Source: Haloarchaeobius amylolyticus (GTDB lineage Archaea > Halobacteriota > Halobacteria > Halobacteriales > Natrialbaceae). From it: a DNA stretch of 64,000 nucleotides. The first letter of the stretch is position 1. Every line of letters starts with the position of its first letter. A program made the position numbers and the translations under genes. The DNA lies in the NCBI RefSeq assembly GCF_026616195.1, contig NZ_JANHDH010000001.1, positions 806,001-870,000 on the forward strand, in the 5' to 3' direction. Below, piece by piece: positions 33,814 to 42,855 of the stretch. Under the pieces are notes generated by a model. It did no database searches. It saw only the letters and a program-made list of their open reading frames with translations, and was not told the origin of the DNA.

Positions 33814-35187
33814 TCAGACCGCGTAGTCGTCCTCGGTGAGCTGGACGTAGCCGTTCTTGCGGAGCGAGCGCTTGGTGCGCTTGTACGTCGCGAGGAGTTT
33901 CAGCCCGGAGATGCCACCGGAGAGGCGGCTCTTGATGAGCGAGCCGTCGCTGCCGTCGCTGAGCAGTTTGTTCGTCATCTGGAACGTCTCGTCCCAGTCG
34001 TCGGGGCCGTACTCGGCGACGATGTCGGCGAAGGTGACGTTCCGGACCAGTTCGTCGCCGACGGCCTTCCGCCAGACGTCGTTGTACCGGTCGAGCGAGT
34101 CGACGGCGGCGAGCCGGCCGGCGATCTTGCCGGTCCGGCAGGCGACGTGGTAGCCGCCCTCGTGGAACGCCGAGGTGGTGCCCATGGCGCCGCCGGCGAC
34201 CGCGATGCCGGCCGCGGTCGGGGACTCGATGGGCTTCGTCGAGGAGATGGGGTAGGTCTCGGTACCGCCCGATTTCCCGCGGTCCTCGACGAGGGGGAAG
34301 TCCTCCTCGATGTCGTACTCGTCGCCGTACTCGATCTCCAGCAGCCGGCGGATGTACTCGCCGGCGCGGGGGAGCGACTCGTCGTCGGGGTCGAGCAGGC
34401 GGTACGCCTCGGGGTTCTCCACGTCGTCGAGCGTCATCCCGATGGGCATCGTCAGGCCGATGCGGGCGACGTTGCCGTCGTTCGGGAAGATCCACGGGTA
34501 GGCGGTCTCGCCGGGCATCCAGCCCCACCAGAACTTCAGGCGGTCCTCCTCGAACAGTTCCTCGGGCACCTCGCGGTGCTCCTGGTAGGCGATGTGGTTC
34601 GCCGTCGGCGGGCTCAACACGTCGGAGACGCTCTTGCCCGCGGGCATGAACTGGTCCAGCGTCGGGATGGTGACGGTGCGCTGGGGGCCGTCGGCGAGCA
34701 CGAGGTAGCGCGCCTCGACGTCCTCGCCGTCGGCGAGGTGGACGGTGTGGCGGTACTCGGCGTCGAGGTCCGAGTCGACGCTCCTGACGGAGACGCCGAC
34801 CTCGTAGGTCGCGCCCTCCTCCTCGGCCTGCTCGCGGAGCCAGTCGTCCATCCGGGCCCGCTGGAAGGTGTAGCCGAACTCGTCGTAGGAGGAGTCGATG
34901 CCGGTGCTGTGGAGGGTCGTCGTCTCGGTCGGGCCGACGAAGTCGACCGCGTCGAGCTCCTGCAGGACGATGCCGTCGGGGAACTCGTCGGGGTCGAAGT
35001 CCATGATGTCGACCCAGTAGTCGAGCATCCCGGCCGCGTCCGTCGAGTCGGGGCCGAGGCCCTCTCGGTCGGCGCGGGGCACCCCCTTCTCCAGGACGAG
35101 GGCGTCCGCACCGTGATAGGCCGCTTCCATGGCGGCACATGTGCCGGCCGGCCCGCCGCCGACGATGGCCACGTCAACGCGCTTCAT
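33814..35187 (-). CDS. geranylgeranyl-reductase-family FAD protein (II)
   Basis: 457 residues. A clean Rossmann motif VDVAIVGGGPAGTCAAMEAA is at residues 4-23. The middle has FWWGWMPGETAYPWIFPNDGNVARIG, where YPWIFP is the family's YxWxFP motif. VAGGAMGTTSAFHEGGYHVACRTGKIAG is the FAD-binding C-terminal motif. It may act in tandem with the neighbouring homologue on isoprenoid chains or quinones. A TATA-like CTTTATTTG about 27 bp upstream suggests its own leaderless promoter; the enoyl-CoA hydratase gene is divergent. Confidence 0.8.
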   Translation of the reverse strand: MKRVDVAIVGGGPAGTCAAMEAAYHGADALVLEKGVPRADREGLGPDSTDAAGMLDYWVDIMDFDPDEFPDGIVLQELDAVDFVGPTETTTLHSTGIDSSYDEFGYTFQRARMDDWLREQAEEEGATYEVGVSVRSVDSDLDAEYRHTVHLADGEDVEARYLVLADGPQRTVTIPTLDQFMPAGKSVSDVLSPPTANHIAYQEHREVPEELFEEDRLKFWWGWMPGETAYPWIFPNDGNVARIGLTMPIGMTLDDVENPEAYRLLDPDDESLPRAGEYIRRLLEIEYGDEYDIEEDFPLVEDRGKSGGTETYPISSTKPIESPTAAGIAVAGGAMGTTSAFHEGGYHVACRTGKIAGRLAAVDSLDRYNDVWRKAVGDELVRNVTFADIVAEYGPDDWDETFQMTNKLLSDGSDGSLIKSRLSGGISGLKLLATYKRTKRSLRKNGYVQLTEDDYAV

Positions 35188-35270
35188 ACCTCGTTCCCTC
35201 TCGGCAGTCCCAAATAAAGCCCCCGAACCGCCTCGGCGGCTTTTTGTCGCCTCCCTGCGCAGGCCGGGAC

Positions 35271-36059
35271 ATGAGCGACTACGACCACGTGACCGTCGAG
35301 CGAACCGACGGCGTCGGCCGCATCGTCATCGACCGCCCGGAGAAGTACAACTCGCTGGCGCCGGAGACCGCCGCGGACCTCCGCGATGCGGCCGACGACC
35401 TCGCCGGTGACGACGACGTCCGGTGTCTCACCCTCACGGGCGCCGGCCCGGCGTTCTGTACCGGGGCCGACCTCACGACGTTCGAGGGCGACAGCACCGA
35501 CTCGAAGCGCCTCGACACCCTCGCGGGACGGCTCCACGGCGCGGTCGAGACGCTGGCGACCGCGCCCAAGCCGACCATCACGGCCGTCAACGGGGTCGCC
35601 GCGGGTGGCGGCCTCGGCCTCGCGCTCGCGGGCGACGTGGTGCTCGCCCACGAGGACTCGCGCTTCGAGTTCACCTACCCCCGCATCGGCCTGTCGGGCG
35701 ACGGCGGCTCGACGTGGTTCCTGCCGCGCCTCGTCGGCTACCGGAAGGCCCGCGAGATCGCCCTGCTCGACGAACCCATCCCGGCCGAACAGGCCGTCGA
35801 GGACGGGCTCGCGACCGAGGTCGTCGCGGACGAGGACTGGCCGGACCGGGTGGACGCGGTCGCGACCGACCTCGCCGGTGGCCCGACGAAGGCCTTCGGG
35901 ACGGTCAAGCGCCTGCTGGACAAGTCCGACGAACGGACCCTCTCGGCACAGCTCTCGGCCGAGAAGGACGCCATCTCGCGGCTGGCCAACTCCGGCGACT
36001 ACGAGCGCGGCTACGCGGCGTTCTTCGGCGACGAGGAGGCCGAGTTCGAGGGGAACTGA
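35271..36059 (+). CDS. enoyl-CoA hydratase/isomerase family protein
   Basis: 262 residues from ATG 35271. The crotonase fold is clear: IVIDRPEKYNSLAPE, the oxyanion-hole segments FCTGADLTTFEG (about 62-73) and AVNGVAAGGGLGLALAGDVVLA (about 101-122), and the region of the catalytic glutamates, FEFTYPRIGLSGDGGSTWFLPRLVG. One catalytic Glu position reads Gly-Asp-Gly-Gly (LSGDGG), so isomerase or other crotonase chemistry rather than simple hydration is possible. It probably acts on acyl-CoAs in fatty or branched acid breakdown. Confidence 0.82.
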   Translation: MSDYDHVTVERTDGVGRIVIDRPEKYNSLAPETAADLRDAADDLAGDDDVRCLTLTGAGPAFCTGADLTTFEGDSTDSKRLDTLAGRLHGAVETLATAPKPTITAVNGVAAGGGLGLALAGDVVLAHEDSRFEFTYPRIGLSGDGGSTWFLPRLVGYRKAREIALLDEPIPAEQAVEDGLATEVVADEDWPDRVDAVATDLAGGPTKAFGTVKRLLDKSDERTLSAQLSAEKDAISRLANSGDYERGYAAFFGDEEAEFEGN

Positions 36060-36072
36060 GCGTGGGTCGGCG

Positions 36073-37275
36073 TCAGTAGAGCGCGACGTCCCAGAGCCAG
36101 TCGGTCACCGTCCCGCCCCCGCTCTTCTCCGTCTCCGGCATGGCACCGGGTTTCGCGTTCGCGTCCGTGCCGGCGGGCTCGATACTGGCACCTCCATCGC
36201 CGTCCAGTCGGTCCAGGTCGGTCGGCGTCTCGACGCCGGGGTCACCCGTCCCACCGACGTCGGCCACCCGGACCGCCCCCGCGCTCGTCACGAGCAACAC
36301 GAACACGAGCACCTTCGCGAGCGTCCGCGGTTTGTCCGTCAGCACGGGCAGTTCCTCGGCCGTCACCGACCGGACCGGCGCGGCCTCGGCGGGCGCCAGC
36401 CGGCAGACCGTCGGCGAGACGGTGTACTCGAAGAACGAGAGGTGGAACGCCCGGGTGTAGGCCGCGACGAACCCGCCCAGGACGACGAAGACGAACCCGG
36501 CCAGGGGGAGCGCGAGCGGCCCGGGAAGCGCCTCGACGGTGAGCCAGAAGACGACGGCGAAGGCGGCCGTAGGCGGGAAGACGCCGACGGCGTACCGGAG
36601 CAGTTTCTCGGGGCGGACAAGCGCGAAGCGCAGGCTCGTCGCCCAGGCGCGGCTCGGGCGCTCGGCGGCGAACAGCGAGACGGTGTCGAAGAAGCGAACC
36701 GGGAGGCCGCCGGTGACGTGTGCGCCGGCGACGACCAGCAGGGCGAGGATGCCGTAGTCCACCGGGTCGACCCAGGGGAGCGCGAGCGGGGTGTGGTACC
36801 CGAGGAACTGGAGGGGGGTGAGCGCGACGAGCAGGAGGCCGAAGACGACGAACGAGGCGAGGAGGGTCGCGACGAGGCGGACGAGGAGGTGCCAGCCGGC
36901 GGCCGCGAGCAGTTCGGTGTAGTACGCCCGTACTGCGTTTACGGCGTGACGGGCCTCCGCGGGGAGGTCGTCCCCGCGTGTCCCGTAGACGAGGGTCTCG
37001 CGGCCGAGGTGGTAGATGGCGGCGAGGGCCGCCGGCGCGAGCAGGCCCCAGACCGCCGAACCGGCGACGATACCCGCAGCCAGTGCACCCAGGCTCTCGC
37101 CCAGGGTCGCACTCACGACCGCCGGCGCGAGCGAGAGGCCCAGCGCGGTGGCGACGGTCCAGCCCACGAGGAGGGCGATGCCCTGTGCCACCGCCAGCCC
37201 GAACCCACCCAGCAGCACCGCCGGCCGTCGGTTCACGACCGTGATGGCTCGCCTGGCGGTGCGAAACATACCCAT
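36073..37275 (-). CDS. multi-pass membrane protein (DUF4013-like layout), function unknown
   Basis: About 400 residues; ATG 37275 or 37269, with a TATA-like GTTTATG about 25 bp upstream. It has six to seven hydrophobic segments over residues 10-300, with paired long helices and a stretch of small residues, and a C-terminal soluble tail of about 80 residues that is Gly/Asp-rich. The alternating helix pairs resemble haloarchaeal DUF4013-type proteins, but I cannot confirm this. It is convergent with the enoyl-CoA hydratase gene. Confidence 0.6.
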   Translation of the reverse strand: MGMFRTARRAITVVNRRPAVLLGGFGLAVAQGIALLVGWTVATALGLSLAPAVVSATLGESLGALAAGIVAGSAVWGLLAPAALAAIYHLGRETLVYGTRGDDLPAEARHAVNAVRAYYTELLAAAGWHLLVRLVATLLASFVVFGLLLVALTPLQFLGYHTPLALPWVDPVDYGILALLVVAGAHVTGGLPVRFFDTVSLFAAERPSRAWATSLRFALVRPEKLLRYAVGVFPPTAAFAVVFWLTVEALPGPLALPLAGFVFVVLGGFVAAYTRAFHLSFFEYTVSPTVCRLAPAEAAPVRSVTAEELPVLTDKPRTLAKVLVFVLLVTSAGAVRVADVGGTGDPGVETPTDLDRLDGDGGASIEPAGTDANAKPGAMPETEKSGGGTVTDWLWDVALY

Positions 37276-37407
37276 GCCAAAGTCGCAGTCCGTCATAAAC
37301 GATTTGGCAGCCAACAGGTCTGTCACACCCTGCCCGGCCGCTGCGAGTTCCGGCAAGCCCCGCCCCATCCCGTAACCCGTTAGCCCGCGGCCCTCCTTCG
37401 GCCAGCC

Positions 37408-38376
37408 ATGAGCGACGCCCCAGCCGTGCTGGTGCTTCGAAAAGGCGCACACGGAATCCCCATCGAGCAGTACGCCGAGGCCCTGCGCGACCGCCTGCCG
37501 GACCACGACGTCACCCTCGCCCGCACCCCGAAAGAAGAGCGCGAGGGTATCGAGGACGCCGAGATCGTCACCGGCATGTGGCTCACCGACGAGTTGCTGG
37601 ATCACGCGGAGAACCTCGAACTGTTCGCCTGCGCCTACGCCGGGACCGGGCACCTCCCCCGGGACCGTCTGGCCGAGCAGGGCGTCACCCTCACGAACGC
37701 CTCGGGCGTCCACGGCCCGAACATCGGTGAGCACGTCCTCGGGGCCATCCTGACGTTCTCGCGGCGGTTCCACGAGGGCTTCCGGCGTCAGCGCGAGCGC
37801 GAGTGGCGGAGCTACGAGACCCACGAGCTGGAGGGCTCGACCGTCACCATCGTCGGCCTGGGTGCGCTCGGGCAGGCGACCGCGAAGCGCCTGGAGGGCT
37901 TCGGCGTCGAGACAGTCGGCGTCCGCTACTCGCCGGACAAGGGCGGCCCGACCGACGAGGTCATCGGCTTCGACGAGGACGCCCTCCACGACGCCCTCGC
38001 CCGCACCGACTACCTCGTCCTCGCGTGTCCCCTGACCGACCTGACCGAGGGCCTCGTCGGCACCTCCGAACTCGTCACGCTTCCGCCGGAGGCGGTCGTC
38101 GTCAACGTCGCCCGCGGGCCGGTCGTCGAGACCGACGCGCTGCTCAACGCGCTCCGGAGCCGGTGGATCCGCGGCGCGTCACTGGACGTGACCGACCCCG
38201 AGCCGCTGCCCTCCGACCACGACCTCTGGAACCTCGGCAACGTCCAGATCACCCCGCACAACGCCGGGCACACCCCGCACTACTACGAGCGACTCGCCGA
38301 CATCGTGGCCTCGAACGTCCGCCACGTCACCGAGACGGGCGAGTACGAGGGCCTGGAGAACCAGGTGCAGGTGTAG
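37408..38376 (+). CDS. D-2-hydroxyacid dehydrogenase (NAD(P)-dependent)
   Basis: 322 residues. The NAD-binding loop VTIVGLGALGQATAKRL (about 148-164), the catalytic Arg in VVVNVARGPVVETDAL (about 232-247), the Glu in DVTDPEPLPSDHDLW and the catalytic His in ITPHNAGHTP (about 289-298) are all present. It belongs with glyoxylate/hydroxypyruvate reductases and phosphoglycerate-dehydrogenase-like enzymes without a regulatory domain. The exact substrate is unknown. It is followed 47 bp later by the cytochrome P450 gene on the same strand, but a separate P450 promoter is likely. Confidence 0.85.
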   Translation: MSDAPAVLVLRKGAHGIPIEQYAEALRDRLPDHDVTLARTPKEEREGIEDAEIVTGMWLTDELLDHAENLELFACAYAGTGHLPRDRLAEQGVTLTNASGVHGPNIGEHVLGAILTFSRRFHEGFRRQREREWRSYETHELEGSTVTIVGLGALGQATAKRLEGFGVETVGVRYSPDKGGPTDEVIGFDEDALHDALARTDYLVLACPLTDLTEGLVGTSELVTLPPEAVVVNVARGPVVETDALLNALRSRWIRGASLDVTDPEPLPSDHDLWNLGNVQITPHNAGHTPHYYERLADIVASNVRHVTETGEYEGLENQVQV

Positions 38377-38423
38377 GCCCGCCGTCGTGCGTTTCATAGC
38401 CGGAGGGGTCCAAGGGGCGACAC

Positions 38424-39770
38424 ATGCCCCAGCAGACGACGGACTGGCGGCCGCCGGGTCCCCGCGGCCTCCCCGTCCTCGGCAGTACCCTCGACTTCCA
38501 GCGCGACCCCTTCGGCTTCCGGACGAAGGTCGCCCGGACCTACGGCCCGGTGGCGAGTTTCGACGTGCTCACCGAGACGTTCTACCTCCTGACCGGCCCC
38601 GAGCATATCGAGCGCGTCCTCGTCCACGAGAACGAGAAGTTCATCAAGGGCGATATCTTCCAGACGTTGCTCTCGCCGGTGGTCGGCCAGGGCCTGCTCA
38701 CCAGCGAGGGCGAGCAGTGGCGCAAACAGCGCCACCGCATCCAGCCCGCCTTCGCCCCCGACGCCCTCACGCACTACGCCGACATCATGGTCGAGGAGAC
38801 CGAGGACGAACTGGCGACCTGGACCCCCGGCGAGGTCCGCAACGTCCACGAGGACATGCTGGCCCTGACCGGCGAGATCGTCGCGCGGTCGCTGTTCGGC
38901 GTGGACGTGAGCGACCGGACCGAGGTCGTCGCCGAGGCGCTGGACGTGGTGATGGGCTACGCGGAGTCGCTCTCCTCGTCGATGGTCCCGAACTGGGTGC
39001 CGACCCCGGGGAAGCGACGGTTCGACGAGGCGATGCAGGTGCTCGAGGCGGTCGTCGAGGACATCATCGAGGAGCGCCGCGCCGACCCCGGCGACGACGT
39101 CATCTCCGCGCTCCTCGCGGCCGAGGACGAGGACGGCCGGACGATGAGCGACGAGCAGCTCCGCGACGAGGTGATGACGCTGTTCCTCGCCGGCCACGAG
39201 ACGACCGCGCTCTCGCTGTCGTTCACCCTGTTCGTGCTCGCCCAGCACCCAGACATCGAGGACCGACTGGTGACGGAACTCGACGAGAATCTCGATGGCG
39301 CGACCCCGACCGTGGCCGACCTCGGGGACCTGCCCTACCTCGAACGCGTCGTGAAGGAGTCGATGCGGCTCTACCCGCCGGTCCACGCCATCATCCGGGA
39401 ACCGACCGAGGACGTGGTGTTCGACGGGTACCGGATTCCGGCCGGCTCGCCCGTCTCGATGCCCCAGTGGACGGTCCACCGCGACCCGGCACACTACGAC
39501 GACCCGATGGCGTTCCGGCCCGACCGCTGGACCGACGACTTCGAGGCCGAACTGCCCAGATACGCCTACTTCCCGTTCGGTGGCGGGCCCCGGCGGTGCA
39601 TCGGCGACCGGTTCGCCATGATGGAAGCGCGGCTGGTGCTCGCCAGCATCCTGCAGACGTACCACCTCGAACTCGTCTCGGACCCGTCGCTGGACCTCGC
39701 CGCGAGCATCACGACGCGGCCGACCTCGCCCATCGAGATGCGGGTCCACGAGCGGTATGACAGCCCCTGA
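38424..39770 (+). CDS. cytochrome P450
   Basis: 448 residues, full length. The heme-binding loop FPFGGGPRRCIGDRF gives the axial thiolate C392; the I-helix oxygen-activation motif AGHETT is at 256-261; the ExxR pair is KESMR (312-315); and WxxxR is WRKQRHR. A TATA-like GTTTCATAG about 27 bp upstream indicates a leaderless transcript. It should hydroxylate or otherwise oxidise a hydrophobic substrate with electrons from a ferredoxin. No dedicated redox partner is adjacent. The sequence resembles CYP102-heme-domain/CYP4-like class P450s more than small bacterial ones. Confidence 0.9.
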   Translation: MPQQTTDWRPPGPRGLPVLGSTLDFQRDPFGFRTKVARTYGPVASFDVLTETFYLLTGPEHIERVLVHENEKFIKGDIFQTLLSPVVGQGLLTSEGEQWRKQRHRIQPAFAPDALTHYADIMVEETEDELATWTPGEVRNVHEDMLALTGEIVARSLFGVDVSDRTEVVAEALDVVMGYAESLSSSMVPNWVPTPGKRRFDEAMQVLEAVVEDIIEERRADPGDDVISALLAAEDEDGRTMSDEQLRDEVMTLFLAGHETTALSLSFTLFVLAQHPDIEDRLVTELDENLDGATPTVADLGDLPYLERVVKESMRLYPPVHAIIREPTEDVVFDGYRIPAGSPVSMPQWTVHRDPAHYDDPMAFRPDRWTDDFEAELPRYAYFPFGGGPRRCIGDRFAMMEARLVLASILQTYHLELVSDPSLDLAASITTRPTSPIEMRVHERYDSP

Positions 39771-39852
39771 CATATACGGTAGGTGATTTATTCGGGTTCC
39801 GCTGGTTATCACCGTCGTCGCGCCGGCCGGAGTGCCCGTCGCGGCGACACCC

Positions 39853-41067
39853 ATGACCTTCGACAACGACGACTGTGACTGTGGCACCGGCATCGACCGA
39901 CGCGGGTTCCTCCGCGGCTGTGGCGCGGTGTTCGCGATGGCCGCCGCGGCGACACCGACGGCGGCCGAGGGCGGCCCGACGCCCGGCGACCTCTCCGCCC
40001 TCCTCGACGGCCTCCCCACGAACTGGGGGCGCTGGGGCGAGGACGACGAACGCGGCGCGCTCAACTTCCTCGGCAGCGCCGAGGCCTTCGACGGGATGCA
40101 GGCCGCGGTCAGCGGCGGACGGAAGCGCATCGAGCGGTTCACGCTGCAACTCTCCGTGACGGGCGAGGCGGCACAGGACCCCCTGTTCGTCGGTCGCTTC
40201 CCGGCCCGGAAGGACAACACGCTCGACGCCCGGTTCGACGGCGTCGAGGGCAGTCCCATCCCGCTTCCGGGCGGCCTGAAGTACGCCGACGACGCGTTCG
40301 CGACCCGGCTGTTCCTGCAGGGGACGACCCACATGGACGCCCTGGGCCACGCCTGGTACGGCGAGCACCTCTACAACGGCTATCCGCAGGCGAGCACGGC
40401 GACCCCGACCACCTACGACGACCCCGTCACCGGCCTCAGGGACGCGGATTTCGACGGCGACCTCGAGACCTACGACACCACGACGACCTACGGGCTCGGA
40501 CAGGCCGACGTGACCGCGGCCGCGGGTGCCGGCGTCGCGGGCCGGGGCGTCCTCCTCGACGTGGGCCGGCAGTTCGGCGACGAGGACGGCCGGCTCGCGC
40601 CCGACTTCGGTATCGGCCTCGACGAGTTGCGCGCGACCGCAGAGGCACAGGGCGTCGAGGTGCAGGAACACGACATCGTCCTGGTCCGCACGGGCTCGGT
40701 CGAGCGCGCCCGTGACCCGGACGCCGAGTACGACCCACTGACCGAACCGGGACTGGTCTACAGCGAGGAGCTGGTGCGCTGGTTCCACGAGCTGGAGACG
40801 CCCGTCGTCGGGGCGGACAACGTCGCCATCGAGCGCGCCGCCCAGGTCGTCGACGGGGAGCTGTACTTCGCACCCCTGCACGGCGCGCTCCTGCGGAACC
40901 TCGGCATCACGCTGCTGGAGATACTGGACCTGTCGGCACTCGGAGCGGCCTGTGCCGCCGACGGAATCTACGAGTTCCTGTTCACCGGCGCGCCGTTGAA
41001 CGTGCCCGGTGGCTCGGGTGCGCCGGTCAACCCGGTCGTGCTGAAGGCGACCGACGAGAAGGCGTAG
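39853..41067 (+). CDS. Tat-exported cyclase-family (kynurenine formamidase-like) hydrolase
   Basis: 404 residues from ATG 39853. The N-terminus has a Tat signal (DRRGFLRGCGAVFAMAAAA, R about 16-17) preceded by a CDCGTG patch. The metal-binding motif of the cyclase family (HxGTHxDxPxH) is partly present: LQGTTHMDALGHAWYG, with His and Asp conserved. A second part, GVLLDV...LDELRATAEAQGVEV and DIVLVRTG, matches the family. Members hydrolyse amides or esters such as formylkynurenine using Mn2+ or Zn2+. Loss of the first motif His (it is Gln-Gly-Thr-Thr-His) is worth noting. Substrate unknown. Confidence 0.78.
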   Translation: MTFDNDDCDCGTGIDRRGFLRGCGAVFAMAAAATPTAAEGGPTPGDLSALLDGLPTNWGRWGEDDERGALNFLGSAEAFDGMQAAVSGGRKRIERFTLQLSVTGEAAQDPLFVGRFPARKDNTLDARFDGVEGSPIPLPGGLKYADDAFATRLFLQGTTHMDALGHAWYGEHLYNGYPQASTATPTTYDDPVTGLRDADFDGDLETYDTTTTYGLGQADVTAAAGAGVAGRGVLLDVGRQFGDEDGRLAPDFGIGLDELRATAEAQGVEVQEHDIVLVRTGSVERARDPDAEYDPLTEPGLVYSEELVRWFHELETPVVGADNVAIERAAQVVDGELYFAPLHGALLRNLGITLLEILDLSALGAACAADGIYEFLFTGAPLNVPGGSGAPVNPVVLKATDEKA

Positions 41068-41085
41068 CGAGAATCGAGGGCTGCC

Positions 41086-42126
41086 CTACAGGTAGCCTTC
41101 CGAGAGCAGCAGTTCGCCGTTCAGGACGCTCGCACCCGCGGCGCCGCGGATGGTGTTGTGCGAGAGGCAGTTGTACTGGAGACCGAGCCCGGTCTGCTTG
41201 AAGCCGCCGGCAGCCACGGCCATGCCGCCGCCGAGGGTGCGGTCGAGGCGGGGCTGCGGGCGGTCCGGCTCGTCGAAGACGTGGATGAGCGGCTCCGGCG
41301 AGGAGGGCAGGTCGAGGCTCGGGTACTCGCGCATCGCCGCGGCGGCGTCCTCGGGGGTGAGCTCCTCGGCGGCGCCGACGAAGACGTTCTCGAGGTGGCC
41401 GTCGAGCGTCGGAATGCGGTTACAGGAGGCCGCGACCTCGAAGTCCTCCTGTTCGATGCTCGCGCCGTCGAACGACCCCAGGAGCTTGCGGGACTCGGTC
41501 TCGAGCTTGTCCTCCTCGCCGCCGATGTACGGGATGGCGTTGTCGATGATCTCCATCGAGGTGACGCCGTCGTAGCCCGCGCCGGAGACGGCCTGCAGGG
41601 TCGAGACGTGGACGGTCTCGAGCTCGTAGCCGGCGTCGGCGAGCGCGGCGAGCGTCGGGACGAAGGTGATGGTCGAGCAGTTGGGGTTCTTCACGAGCGC
41701 GCCGTCCCAACCGCGCTCCTCGCGCTGGACCTCCAGCATGTCGAGGTGGTCCGCGTTCACTTCGGGGATGACGAGGGGTACGTCCGCTGCCATCCGGGCG
41801 TTCGAGGAGTTCGAGGAGACGACGTAGCCCGCCTCACAGAAGGCGGGTTCGACGGCCTCGCCGACCGAGGACGGGAGCGAGGAGAACAGCAGGTCGACGT
41901 CGTCGGGGACCTCGTCGGGGTCGGTCGCGGTGACGGTCTGCTCTGCGACGCTCTCCGGGATGGGCGAGTCGACGCGCCACTTCGCGGCCTCGCGGTAGGT
42001 CTTCCCCGCGCTGGAGTCACTGGCCGTGAGTGCGGCGATTTCGAAGTCGTCGTGTGGTTCGAGGAGCTGGATGAGTCGCTGTCCGACGGCACCGGTCGCG
42101 CCGAGGACGCCAACACGTACAGTCAT
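41086..42126 (-). CDS. asd: aspartate-semialdehyde dehydrogenase
   Basis: 346 residues. The NADP loop VGVLGATGAVGQRLIQLL is at residues 5-22; the catalytic cysteine is C150 in KNPNCST; substrate residues appear in STLQAVSGAGYDG and the conserved His in the C-terminal half. It makes aspartate semialdehyde from aspartyl phosphate, the branch point to threonine, methionine and lysine. The length and the SNSSNAR motif match archaeal and fungal-type ASADH. A palindrome overlaps the promoter and a strong hairpin lies further upstream, suggesting regulation. Confidence 0.92.
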   Translation of the reverse strand: MTVRVGVLGATGAVGQRLIQLLEPHDDFEIAALTASDSSAGKTYREAAKWRVDSPIPESVAEQTVTATDPDEVPDDVDLLFSSLPSSVGEAVEPAFCEAGYVVSSNSSNARMAADVPLVIPEVNADHLDMLEVQREERGWDGALVKNPNCSTITFVPTLAALADAGYELETVHVSTLQAVSGAGYDGVTSMEIIDNAIPYIGGEEDKLETESRKLLGSFDGASIEQEDFEVAASCNRIPTLDGHLENVFVGAAEELTPEDAAAAMREYPSLDLPSSPEPLIHVFDEPDRPQPRLDRTLGGGMAVAAGGFKQTGLGLQYNCLSHNTIRGAAGASVLNGELLLSEGYL

Positions 42127-42153
42127 TATTGACGGAAAACCCCTGCCACAGCA

Positions 42154-42210
42154 AAACGCTTCGGGTGGGGTCAGCGTTTGCTGCGGTCGTCACCGCGGCC
42201 CGACCGCAGC
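42154..42210. promoter_or_regulatory. two inverted repeats upstream of asd
   Basis: The first pair, AAACGCT (42154-42160) with AGCGTTT (42173-42179), covers the expected TATA position of asd (minus strand), about 27 bp from its ATG at 42126. Directly beyond it is a 10-bp perfect inverted repeat, GCTGCGGTCG (42180-42189) with CGACCGCAGC (42201-42210), loop 11 nt. Both lie in the divergent spacer between asd and the small gene at 42324. Confidence 0.5.
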
Positions 42211-42323
42211 CCGCGGCCCGAACCGGCCAGCCGCAACTGGTTTACCCGCTCCCGCAGAATGTCAGGCCAGCCAACGGGCCGGCCCAGCCTCCCCCGCGCC
42301 GGTCCCGCGTCGACGTGATTCGC

Positions 42324-42770
42324 ATGGACGAGACACCTTCGACTCCGACCGAACCGACCGACGCAGACGACGAGCGCGACGGCTCGTTCCCGATGCACCG
42401 CCGCGAACTCCTCCTCTCGGGCGCCTCCTACGCCACGGTCGGCATCGCCGCCCCCGACGTACCCCTCGTCTCGCTCGCCCAGGTCCGCCGCGCCGCACGG
42501 TCCGCGACGTCGCGCGAAGCCGCCGAGGCCGTGGCCCGGAGCGCCCGCGTCAAGGGCAACCCGGTCGCCACCGCGGCGGCCTCGAACGCCGTCTCGTCGG
42601 CGGTGATGGAACGACGCGAGGAGATCGTCGAGGAACTGGAGGAGGAGACGGACGCGGTCGGGGATGCGGACGACGAGGACGCCGCCGAAGCGACCGACGT
42701 GACGACTGCCGAGGAACCAGCCGGCACGGAGGACGCACCGGAGACCGAGTCCCGGCCGGCAGACGAGTAA
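42324..42770 (+). CDS. acidic hypothetical protein with a possible signal segment
   Basis: 148 residues from ATG 42324. After an acidic start there is MHRRELLLSGASYATVGIAA (about 26-45), resembling a weak Tat-type signal or a membrane-associating segment. Next comes a helix-rich region (AVARSARVKGNPVATAAASNAVSSAVMERREEIVEELEEE) and a very acidic disordered tail. No family was recognised. It is convergent with the aldo/keto reductase gene, about 85 bp apart. The larger frame back to 42129 has Arg/Pro-rich sequence and was not used. Confidence 0.55.
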   Translation: MDETPSTPTEPTDADDERDGSFPMHRRELLLSGASYATVGIAAPDVPLVSLAQVRRAARSATSREAAEAVARSARVKGNPVATAAASNAVSSAVMERREEIVEELEEETDAVGDADDEDAAEATDVTTAEEPAGTEDAPETESRPADE

Positions 42771-42855
42771 CGCCCTTCTTCTCAGGCCTGGTCGCCCAGC
42801 CCGTTCCCGGCGACGGTGTTCGCGCTCGGCGACCGCAAGCGAGTCTCCGACCGCC

